Shown here: one piece after another, positions 47,102 through 55,894 of the stretch
Numbering within the stretch: the stretch's first letter is position 1
Layout: every line of letters starts with the position of its first letter
From: Pomphorhynchus laevis
Lineage: Eukaryota > Acanthocephala > Palaeacanthocephala > Echinorhynchida > Pomphorhynchidae
DNA length: 64,000 nucleotides
Assembly (NCBI GenBank): GCA_012934845.2
Contig: WNNJ02000516.1
Coordinates: 1-64,000 of the forward strand
Direction: 5' to 3'
Translations under genes and position numbers: made by a program
The notes under the pieces: generated by a model
Databases searched by the model: none
What the model was told of the DNA's origin: nothing
Seen by the model: only the letters and a program-made list of their open reading frames with translations

Positions 47102-47333
47102 AAACTGATGACCTCTAATCTTTATTCTCATACATCGTCTGGTATTTAGCAGTCAATTGATAAAAATGACTTTTATTTTAAATTTCAATTTTTTATTTTA
47201 ACGTGATTTAAATTATAAAAATCTTATAACAATTATTTATTTTTTAATTATTGAACTTTGATTTGGCATTTTTATGTTTTGTTTATTTTATAATTATATT
47301 AAATATTTGGACTCAGTTAGCTGATTTGATTTG
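47102..47333 (+). mobile_element. PLE-1 3' tail, starting at the CTGATGA strand
   Basis: About 230 bp in plus orientation, from CTGATGACCTCTAATC (47,105) to GACTCAGTTAGCTGATTTGATT, inserted in a satellite B unit. Its 5' truncation point lies exactly at the core strand of the hammerhead-like motif, which may be chance. Confidence 0.82.
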
Positions 47334-49460
47334 TAAGCTCCCGTAGCACAATGTGAACAATTCAGCTCATAAATCATAAAAATGTATCCTCAAAAATTTC
47401 TGTGAGAAAACAACCAACGACAGCAATAAAATGTCTTGCTTAATAAATTAGAATGATACGGGAGCACGTTGTTTGCTTAAAGAGGCTATACACATGCTAC
47501 CACGTCAGCAAATTCTCGGAAATGCCTTTTAAATATATCACAAGGCAGCCGAAACGACTGATTGTAGTTCACCCTATTGATGAGTGCTGCCGTCTACCAT
47601 CAGATCGTCTAGGAGTGATAACGATGTCTGCTCTGCTTGTAGTCGAATTTCGGTTTTTGACAAAGTTCTTGATTATAAAACTGTAGCTTGTAAGCTCCCG
47701 GGGCACAGTGTAAACCATAAAGCTCTTAAATTATAAATATGTATTTTTAAAGAATTCTGTGGGAAAATAAGCAACGACAGCAATAAAATTTCCTGCCGAA
47801 TAAATTAAGATGATACAGAAAGCACGTGGTTTGTTAAAGAGGCTATGTCCATGCTACTACGTCAGCGAATTCTCGGAGATGCCTTTTAAATATATCACAA
47901 GGCAGCCGAAACGACTGATCGTAGCCACCTTACCGATGTGTTCTGCCGGCTGACATCAGATCGTCTAGTAGTGATCAAGAATTCTGCTCTGCTCGTAATC
48001 GAACTCCGATTTTTGGCAAAATTCTTGATTATAAATATGCAGATTGTAAGCTCTTGGAGCATGGTGTGAACCATTTAGATATTAAATTATAAAAATGTAT
48101 CCTCAAAGGATCCTGTGAGAAAACAACCAACGACAGCAATAAAATTTCTTGCCGAATAAATTAGGATGATCCGGAAAGCACGTGGTTTGTTTAAAGAGGT
48201 TATAACTATGCTACCACGTCAGCGAATTCCAAGAAATGCCTTTTAAATATATCAAAAGGCAGCCAATACGGCTGATATTAGTTTACGCAACTGACTAGTG
48301 CTGCCGGCTACTATCAGATCGTCTAGGCGTGATAATGACGTCTGCTCTGAATATAATCGAACTCCGGTTTTTGGCAACATATACGATTATGAAACTGAAG
48401 CTTTTTAGCTTCCGGAGCACAGTTTTACACATTCTGCGATTAAATTATAAAAACGTATCCGATAAAGGGATCCTGTGAGAAAGCAAGTAGCGACAGCAAT
48501 TAAAATTCCCGGTGAACAAAATTAGGATGATCCGGAAAGCACTTTGTCAGTTTAAAGAGGCTATGTCCATGCTGCTAAGTTAGCAAATTCTCGGAGATGC
48601 CTTTTAAATATATCACAAGGCAGCCGAAACGACTGATGGTAGTTCACCCTACTGATGAGTGTTGCCGGCTACTATCAGCTCGTCTAGGAGTGATAAGGAA
48701 GTCTGCTCTGCATGTAATTGAACTCCGGTTTTTGGCAACATATACGATTATGAAACTGAAGCTTTTTAGCTCCCGGAGCACAGTTTTACACATTCTGCGA
48801 TTAAATTATAAAAACGTATCCGATAAAGGGATTCTGTGAGAAAGCAAGTAGCGACAGCAATTAAAATTCCTGGTGAACAAAATTAGGATGATCCGGAAAG
48901 CACGTTGTCAGTTTAAAGAGGCTATACTCATTCAGCTAATTAGCAAATTCTCGGAGATGCCTTTTAAATATATCACAAGGCAGCCAAAAAGAACTTATGG
49001 TAGTTCACCCTAGTGATGAGTGCTGCCGGCTACCATCACCTCGTCTAGGAGTGATAAGGAAGTCTGCTCTGCATGTAATTGAACTCCGGTGTTTGGCAAA
49101 ATCTACGATTATGAAACAGAAGCTTTTTAGCTTCCGGAGCACAGTTTTACACATTCTGCGATTAAATTATAAAAACGTATCCGATAAAGGGATCTGGTGA
49201 GAAAGCAAGCAGCGACAGCAATAAAAATTCCTGCCGAATATAATTAGGATGATCCGGAAAGCACGTTGTCAGTTTAAAGAGGCTTTGTCCATGCTACCAC
49301 GTCAGCGAATTCTCGGAGATGCATTTTAAATATATCAGAAGGCAGCAGATACGACTGATGGTAGTTCACCCTACTGATGAGTGCTGCCGTCTAACATCAG
49401 ATCGTCTAGGAGTGATAACGAAGTTTGCTCTGCTTGAAATCGAGCTCCGGTTTTCGGCAA
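47334..49460 (+). repeat. Satellite B tandem array, second segment
   Basis: Six units with GAAAC-equivalent positions at 47,551, 47,909, 48,265, 48,626, 48,986 and 49,349, giving periods of 356-363 bp. The last three units form a subfamily with GCAAGTAGCGACAGC and ACTGAAGCTTTTTAGCT. All lie in the same orientation as the first segment. Confidence 0.93.
48619..48692 (+). ncRNA. Hammerhead-like motif, order A-B-C (satellite B exemplar)
   Basis: Stem II half GGCAGCC (48619-48625), GAAA (48626-48629), stem III half CGACTGATGGTAG (48630-48642), TT, stem I half CACCCTA (48645-48651), CTGATGA (48652-48658), stem II half GTGTTGCC (48659-48666), GG, stem III half CTACTATCAGCTCG (48669-48682), TC (48683-48684, predicted cut after 48684), stem I half TAGGAGTG. 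Changes at paired sites mostly keep pairing or make wobbles: other units read GTGCTGCC and CTACCATCAGATCG. The same layout is present in about ten further units. Confidence 0.68.
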
Positions 49461-49640
49461 AATTTTTGATTATCTAGATGTGGGAAATGCATTTTCACAA
49501 TGTCACAGAGGCAACCGAAACGGCGTGTGATAGTTCATCCTACTGACGATGGCTGCCGGCTATCACATGACCGTCTAGGAGTGACGAGAGTTTGCAGGCT
49601 GAAGAATATGCTCGATTCGAACACCTTTTTTAAAGATATG
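49461..49640 (+). repeat. Satellite C: diverged unit at the end of the satellite B array
   Basis: One unit related to satellite B by layout (AATGCATTTTCACAATGTCA, GCTGCCGGCTATCACATGAC, TAGGAGTGACGAG) but clearly diverged. It is notable because its paired regions differ from satellite B on both sides at once. Confidence 0.75.
49510..49583 (+). ncRNA. Hammerhead-like motif, order A-B-C (satellite C, covarying stems)
   Basis: Stem II half GGCAACC, GAAA (49517-49520), stem III half CGGCGTGTGATAG, TT, stem I half CATCCTA, CTGACGA (49543-49549), stem II half TGGCTGCC, GG, stem III half CTATCACATGACCG, TC, stem I half TAGGAGTG. Stem III here uses TGTGATAG with CTATCACA, whereas satellite B uses TGATGGTAG with CTACCATCA. 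Both halves changed together, which is evidence of selection for pairing. Confidence 0.68.
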
Positions 49641-49699
49641 GAAAGAATTGCTATTCGCAATATCGAGCAATAACGATTCAATTGGTTTCTAATAAACAT

Positions 49700-49740
49700 A
49701 CACTGCTGATGAAGGTTTAAGAACCGAAACGTTCGAATAT
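49700..49740 (+). ncRNA. Partial hammerhead core in standard order
   Basis: CTGATGA (49706-49712), A, then stem II GGTT/AACC closed by TAAG (49714-49725), then GAAAC (49726-49730) and GTTCGAATATT. This is the ordinary order (CUGANGA, stem II, GAAA) typical of PLE-associated hammerheads. The partner strand with UH and stem I was not found nearby, so the ribozyme is incomplete or truncated. Confidence 0.45.
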
Positions 49741-49832
49741 TAAAACTTTTTGTTGATTGGTGTTAATAAGATACTTTTACAATATCTAAATGAACGGTCC
49801 TACGAGGATCACACCCGAAAGTCCCATGCTAG

Positions 49833-49834
<2 letters not shown>

Positions 49835-49915
<81 letters not shown>
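49835..49915. repeat. (TA)n microsatellite
   Basis: About 80 bp of pure TA dinucleotide between a PLE-like hammerhead scrap and a satellite A fragment. Confidence 0.95.
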
Positions 49916-49919
<4 letters not shown>

Positions 49920-49929
49920 TTATTTATCT

Positions 49930-50035
49930 TTACAGTTATCATAAAATCTAGTTAGTGTCTTTACAGTTATCACAAAAGCGTTCGAAATGCACCTTAATCA
50001 CTTCATCCGACTGACGATGACTGCTGGGTGGTTAT
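49930..50035 (+). repeat. Satellite A fragment with motif
   Basis: About 100 bp: GTGTCTTTACAGTTATCACA, GCACCTTAATCACTTCATCC, CTGACGATGACTGCTGGGTG. CTGACGA is intact, while stem II half A is mutated (GCGTTC). It lacks the downstream strand C. Confidence 0.8.
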
Positions 50036-50576
50036 TTACGTAGTCCAGTTAATATGAGTCCATAATATACACAACTGCGGTTATGTATCCTTATGATGAC
50101 AACATAGTTATATTTATACATATATGGGTGTTGCTAGTATGAGTTTCTGGTGTCTTTATGATTAGAAACTCGCCGTAGACTGCCTTGTGCTATCTGAAAG
50201 AGTATTCTTTCTGTCCCCTAGAATCGCGATGTCTGTAGTAATTTGGTTCGTGCACTGCCTCGACGATACGACACGCGGATCAGTGGCTGATAGGGAAAAT
50301 CTGGTGTTATATTATTTGTTTTTTTTTCTCGTCAAGAATTTGACTGGCCATTAGCAACGCCATGTGTTATATATAGTTGGTAAAAGTCGAAATAAGACTA
50401 AAATGTGCCATTTATAAAAATACGAAGGCTATTAGAGCCTGAAAATCTTCTTATGATGTCAACATTACCGATTATCACTATATTAAATCTTTATTCAAAA
50501 CTTTTATGCATCAGACAATTGACATCATCCTTCCTCAGAAACCATTCTTCTTTAATAGTCCAAAAAAGTTTTTGAC
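50036..50576. other. No gene recognised
   Basis: Mixed AT-rich sequence; nothing with recognisable similarity on either strand. Confidence 0.45.
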
Positions 50577-50940
50577 CTATGAAGGATAGAAAATTATTTT
50601 TTGTCGGAAGATAAAGGTATTCACATTTAAATACTCAGAAATATAAGGTTTTATATTTTCATTATCGATTTCCTTCAAAACGAACTCCAACATCGCCTTC
50701 TCATACAAAGAACGAGCACCAAGAAAGGGATCAAAGAATATCAACCCACTCAGCTTCTCTTTGAACAACATTTTTATTATTTGCTTCAAATCAGTCTCGT
50801 GATTGTGTTCATTATTTACTAACTTAATTTGGTAATCAGTAGAAGCAACAATTACTGAATACAAATCATTGCTACACTTCCAATATTGTTTGTTTGTATG
50901 GCATCTCCAGCTAGCATGAAATATATAGTTATCGATTATG
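50577..50940 (-). pseudogene. FLYWCH-type zinc-finger exon or fragment
   Basis: On the minus strand, HASWRCHTNKQYWKC (about 50,935-50,885) runs into the frame beginning MYSVIVASTDYQIKLV and then NNEHNHETDL. The W-x-C, C and H-x-H spacing (WRC, WKC, HNH) is the FLYWCH zinc-finger signature, a DNA-binding finger found in host proteins and upstream of MULE-type transposases. The next 65 residues (LKQIIKMLFKEKLSGLIFFD and on, ending FIFRQKIIFYPS) are helical-looking but not recognised. No upstream start is seen: it may be an internal exon of a host gene, or a captured or MULE-derived remnant. Confidence 0.55.
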
Positions 50941-50989
50941 GGGACACTTTTTCATTGCCTCGAAGGTAACTATAATATGTTTCTAGACA

Positions 50990-51437
50990 TTATTTTGGGG
51001 TTAAAAAAATATTTTTTTAATATAAGAAATTTCGAAGTGGAGGGTCGTAATCTACAAAACAAACAATTTTGTCAAAAAAATATTTTTTTAAGATAAGAAA
51101 TTTGCAAGTTGTGAAATTTGGAAGTAGGGGGCCGTAATCTACAAAACAAACAATTTTGTCAAAAAATATTTTTTCAAGATAAGAAATTTGGAAGTAGAGG
51201 GTCGTAATCTACAAAACAAACAATTTTGTCAATAATACTAATAATATTTATGATATTAATAATATTTTAATATTTATGTTTATTTTTTATTATTATGTTA
51301 TACATTCTTTTTTAAGTTGTATGCCTTTATATTTTTAATTCTATTTTTTTAATTTTTATTTTCTTATTTACTATTTAGAATTCTTATTTAAAATTTGAAA
51401 GTAGTGAAATTTGGAAATAGTGAAATTTGGAAGTGAT
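50990..51437. repeat. Tandem modules related to the MITE at 56.8 kb
   Basis: The 31-bp block GTCGTAATCTACAAAACAAA plus CAATTTTGTCA occurs at 51,045, 51,131 and 51,201 (periods 86 and 70). Then comes an AT-rich stretch, then GTGAAATTTGGAA repeats (51,400-51,450) ending GAAGTAGCGG. It appears to be a longer relative of the 200-bp inverted-repeat element at 56,791-56,991. Confidence 0.7.
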
Positions 51438-51912
51438 GAAATTTTGAAGTAGCGGCTATTCATGAGTTGATTCACATGTGGATTTTGGAAAAGGGTTTTT
51501 AAAATCGACTGAAAATCGCTCTAATGGACATGTCGCTTTTATAGGATGAAAATTGTACTTAGGTTTATAAAATTTTGGCTTTATATGGCAACATATCGTA
51601 CAGTTTCGAGTAACCAATCTTACATCGTCAACTGAGAAGAACTTCAAAGTTTTCAAGATGACCTCCGAAGTTGATAATACAGCTCTTATATCATTTAAAA
51701 AAGCGTAAGCCAAGGATAATATCAGTACACAAGTGTAGTTGAATGAAAAATTCCATTTGCGAATACCTTCCCATGTAGCTGTATATCGACCATGCACTTT
51801 TTGGAGGCAATCTTGGTAACTACAGAAGCCAAAGATACTTTCGCGTTAGCATCAAACATCTTAATTTGAAGAAAGTCAACTGTGTCTTTATCCATAAAGT
51901 TGAGTGAGCTAC
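51438..51912 (-). mobile_element. Ty3/Gypsy fossil, short copy of the 56-59 kb family
   Basis: Minus strand. It contains only a protease-proximal part and an integrase-proximal part of the same family as the large fossil at 55.9-59.1 kb, with high sequence similarity to it. It is broken and internally reduced. The flanking element at its left end is inserted at the same integrase position as in the large copy. Confidence 0.78.
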
Positions 51913-52378
51913 CATATATATGATGCTGGTAAGAATTGCTGGTGTCTGTAGTTATCACAAAAGCAGTCCACACGTACCTTACGAACGTCTCGGAGTGATA
52001 CATTATACTGATGGTGCTGATGAATGAAATCCACTTATTTAGAAGCAAATATTGATTAAAAATCAATCATAGCCAGCTTTGGCTCCTGGACCACAGTTTC
52101 AAGCGATTTTTTGCAACAACAATTCATATTATGAAGCATTCCTTTTAAGATCCTGTGAGAAATTTGGGGCCCTCGTAATCAACTGATACGAATTTGTGCC
52201 TTATATAAATAATAACTGGGTATACACACAGCAAGCCAGTAATAACCCTTTCTGCACTTGAACTCCGTCTAGCATCGTGAGGAATTGCTGGTGTCTTTAT
52301 AGTTATCACAAAAGCAGTCGAAACGTATCCTAACCACTTTATCCGACTTACGATGACTGCTGGGTTAAGACTTACGAT
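51913..52378 (+). repeat. Satellite A units, decayed, plus orientation
   Basis: About 1.3 units with motifs on the plus strand (AGTTATCACAAAAGCAGTC at 51,953 and 52,303; GGCTCCTGGACCACAG at 52,082; AGCATCGTGAGGAATTGCTG at 52,270). Cores are mutated (CTTACGA). The repeat GACTTACGATGAC occurs twice at 52,347-52,381. Confidence 0.82.
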
Positions 52379-52606
52379 GACAGATTGGAAAAATACGTAA
52401 GTACTCATGGTTTTAATTTTAGATCCTTTAAATGTAACAGAAAACATTGTATAGTTTGTGATGGTATAAATAATAATTGTATTGTAAGTAATACGACAAA
52501 AAATGTTTTTCATTAAATATTAATAATAATTGTAACTGCAATACCGCAAGTGTAGTGTATCTAATACAGTGTACACGTGGATTGCAATATATTGAAAAAA
52601 CATATC

Positions 52607-53170
52607 TTTTTGTTGAGTTATTGCCGAACCTCTTCGACTAACTTGTATTTTAGCTGGCTACATAATAGCTTCAGCTATCAGGTCGCATTACGACAGAAAG
52701 CATGCTGTCCAGACAACTCCACAGAGCGGGACTCATCAGTGGACGTCTCTGTATCATCGTTGTTTCGTCCCTCAGCATGCACTATATTGACGATACACAT
52801 GGTGGTCCTCCATCAGATTGAAATGAGTCATTGAAATCGTCTTGTTGGTAGTCGGTTGAATTTCATTTTGTTGAGTTATTGCCGGACCTCTTCGACTAAC
52901 TTGTATTTTAGCGGGCTACATAATCGCTTCAGCTATCAGGTCGCATTACGACAGAAATCATGCTGTCCATACAACTCTTTAGGAATTGGAGTTGTATGGA
53001 ATTGGAGTTGCCTGTGGAGTTGTATGGACAGTATGCTTTCTGTCGTAATGCGACTTGATAGCTGAAGCTATTATGTGGCCAGCTAAAATACAATTTAGTC
53101 GAAGAGGTCCGGCAATAACTCAACAAAATGAAATTCAACCGACTACCAACAAGACGATTTTAATACATCG
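52607..53170 (-). mobile_element. Retrozyme-like insertion with 11-bp target duplication
   Basis: 564 bp inserted in the PLE-1b GIY-YIG region. AAAAACATATC flanks it on both sides (52596-52606 and 53171-53181). Inside, a 258-bp unit starts GTTGAGTTATTGCCG (52,612) and repeats at 52,870 as a partial second copy. A third partial copy follows in inverted orientation (arms 52,835-52,977 and 53,018-53,160, near-identical). The first unit carries a full hammerhead-like core on the minus strand. Unit size, lack of coding capacity and partial dimer structure resemble the small non-autonomous retrozymes of animals, which are thought to use PLE enzymes. Confidence 0.78.
52704..52771 (-). ncRNA. Hammerhead-like motif, order A-B-C (retrozyme-like insertion)
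   Basis: Minus strand: stem II half GGGAC (52771-52767), GAAA (52766-52763), stem III half CAACGATGATACAGAG (52762-52747), stem I half ACGTCCA (52746-52740), CTGATGA (52739-52733), stem II half GTCCC (52732-52728), G, stem III half CTCTGTGGAGTTG (52726-52714), TC (52713-52712), stem I half TGGACAGC (52711-52704). Stem II 5 bp, stem I 5 bp, stem III 6 plus 4 bp around an internal loop. The core is fully canonical in sequence. The flanks GCATGCTG and CAGCATGC can pair further outside. Confidence 0.68.
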
Positions 53171-55615
53171 AAAAACATATCAAATGTTAAAAATAGGTTT
53201 AGGCAACACATATAATATACAGCATAATAGTCAAACTATATTTCATAAACATATGGGATTTATAGGACATGATATGGTATATTGTAAATTATTTATTTTA
53301 GAACATATTGTTGAAGAAAATAAGACAATATTAAATCAAAAGCTAACGAAAGAGAAAAATGACAAAATTTTTGGATTAAAACGCTTAATTCCATGCACCC
53401 ATTAGAAAGAGAAGATTTTTGGATTAAAACGCTTAATTCCATGCACCCATTAGGGTGAATGACGTGGTACAAGGAATTGGCAGAAGTAGTATAGTAAATA
53501 ATAAACAACTATATTATAATAATCCGGTTAAACGCAAACCAAGAAGTCTTAGAGATAAAGGAATAGGAAAAATAAACTTAAAAATATTAAAAAAGATAAA
53601 TATATTTATGAACAATTAGAAATATTATAAAACTTTAAAGAGATAATAAGCTAAAAGATCTTTATGTAAATATAAGAAGCTTTTCTAAAAATATCATTTG
53701 TTCAATAAATCAACGATTAATTAACGAATATGATAGGTTAAGTTGTATAATAGACAGTTATTGTAATATAAAATATTATAATCGGACAATAAATGTTATA
53801 TATAACAATAAAAAATATACACCAACCATAAAATTCATTAATAAATGTATAGATAACATAAATATAGGTAGACTTTAAAATTATTCTAAAATTAAAGAAA
53901 TAATAGGATCAGATTTAAGTAAATATATTCTCAAAAAAGGTATAAGATGTAAACGTCATTAGGACAAAAAAATTGTAACTATAATAAGGAATTGAAATCA
54001 ATATGTAGCGATGATATTAAAAACATTATTAAAACAGAATGTAATTGCAAAATTCTTAATTTTGATAAAAAAAATGAACATTTATGCACTTATAATCTAG
54101 AATTAATTGAAAACAATGAATTAAGGAAATGTTATCAAAAGGGTATAAATATAGATTACATAATAATATAAATAAAATTTACAATTCGTTATATAATGAC
54201 TTAAATGCTTACTTTGATAAGTTGATTAATAGTAAAAGCTTAAATACATCAAAGAAAAACATTTGGAAAACTTATATATTTGATAAAATTAAAAATAAAA
54301 TGAAAATAGCAAACAATTACAAAAGGAAAGATAAAATTAATAAAGATATGTATTTAGAACTTACTAAATTAAAGCATAACTATATAATAACAACTATTGA
54401 TAAAGCTAGTAATAACTTTGTCTTCATATGCAAAAAGCTTTATTATGATATACTAATGAAAGAGGTTAATTCTAATGATTTAAATGTAAATCCAACATAT
54501 GAACGTAGTGAGTTGAGTTTAGAAACAATTATTACAAGTCAGTGTTCAATATTGAATAAAAATGATATATAGGTTTATTCACATGATAAAGCTATACCTA
54601 TATTATATTGGAATCCAAAATTACATAAAAATCCAATAAAACCTAGGTTCATTTGTAGTGCTTTTAAATGTACATTAAAACCACTTACTGTTTATGTGAA
54701 TAAAATACTTAAAGTAATTAAAGCACACTTCGAAAAATATAGTAGAGTAATCGAAATTAATACTGGTATAAAACACTATTTCAGTATTAATTCTACAAAA
54801 GAATTTTTAGAACAGACAAAAGGAATAAATTTTCAAAATATAAATACATACGATTTTAGTACTCTTTATACAAATCTAGATTTAGTAGATATTAAAGATG
54901 CATTAGAAAAATTAATTAATCTTATATTCGGAAAAATATATACATATATGTTATAATAACTATAACGCATATCTAACAAAAATTAAACCATCAAGTAAAT
55001 ATAAATATATGGATAAAATTGAATTATTAGAATCCTTAAATATTTTAATAAATCAAAATTATTTAAAAGTAGGGACATCTATATTTAGACAAATAAAATG
55101 TGTTCCAATGGGTGGTAATAGTAGCCCAATTATAGCTGACTTATTTTTAAGCTTTATAGAATATGAATTTGTTCATAACTGTTTAAAAAATAAATCTAAA
55201 CTATATAAAGATATGAACTATGTTTCGATGTATTGATGATATATGTGTATTCAATTCTAGCAATTTTTATTCAATAAGCGAACAAATTTATCCAGAAAGC
55301 CTTATTCTTAACAAAACCAATATTGATGATAAAGAAGGTGTATATTTAGATATGAACATTAAATTAATATTAACTAAAACTACTATTAATTTATATCGTA
55401 AAGATGACATTTAAATTTACAAGAAACATATTTTTGCATGAGCATTCATGCATACCATATAATATAAAATATAATACATTAAATAATGAAATTTTAAGAA
55501 TTGCAACAATATGTAATGATATTGGCTTTCTTCAAAATCATTTAAATAATTTAATAGATGCATTTTTAAACAAGGTTACTATAAAAATACCATCAAACAG
55601 AAAATAGTGAAGTAT

Positions 55616-55894
55616 ATAATTAATTATATAGTGAATTAATTGACTCATAGGAGTGAATTAATTCACTCGTAGAATTGATCATGTAGCCTCTTAGAATCAC
55701 AAAGTTTGATCACAGAGAGCAGATGATGACTGGTCTACACTGTTGTATGTTTGTATACGAGGGGTTTTATTCAGCACGAAAAATTTACAACACAATTTAA
55801 TAAGTTGCATAAGTTTAAGATACACTAAAACACTAAATTTACCAAACTCAAATATGACATTCTTATCAGCTTGATGAAATATCTTCAATTTTGA
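55616..55894. other. Spacer with short AT palindromes
   Basis: TAATTAATTATAT and repeated GTGAATTAATT(G/C)ACTC elements lie at 55,616-55,670. No gene seen. Confidence 0.5.

Larger units (their letters stand above)
52390..55615 (+). mobile_element. Penelope-like element with N-terminal GIY-YIG-like region (PLE-1b)
   Basis: Longest PLE in the window. The N-terminal part (52,397-52,606) has a Cys-rich stretch (FKCNRKHCIVCDG, NNNCNCN), then VVYLIQCTRGLQYIEKT, which fits the start of a GIY-YIG nuclease (Y...QYIG). After a 564-bp insertion it continues with NRFRQHIYNIQH and, further on, DFWIKTLNSMHPLG, matching the later GIY-YIG motifs. A pre-RT region follows (54129-54572; TTIDKASNNFVFICKKLYYD), then RT: ILYWNPKLHKNPIKPRFI, NTYDFSTLYTNLDL, VPMGGNSSPIIADLFLSF and CIDDICVFNSSNF, and the thumb to about 55,607. 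The 3' UTR with the hammerhead block is absent. Roughly six or more breaks. An endonuclease placed before RT is the Naiad/Chlamys-type arrangement rather than the classical C-terminal one. Confidence 0.75.

Noticed and set aside
48597-49200. Repeated small ORFs in satellite B (MPFKYITRQPKRL...-type) that look like a protein family
   Set aside because: They recur only because the DNA repeats. Their frames start and stop at variable places and the paired RNA segments explain the conserved parts better.
44503-49640. CRISPR array
   Set aside because: Units are 360 bp, fully repetitive, without short repeat/spacer alternation, in a eukaryotic setting.
52690-52780. Ordinary type I, II or III hammerhead in the 52.7-kb insertion
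   Set aside because: The core strands occur in the wrong order for all three types: only 23 nt separate GAAA from CTGATGA, too few for two closed helices.
52577-53138. Two similar ORFs (LLSYCRTSSTNLYF-type) on opposite strands
   Set aside because: They arise from the inverted copies of the retrozyme-like unit, not from genes.
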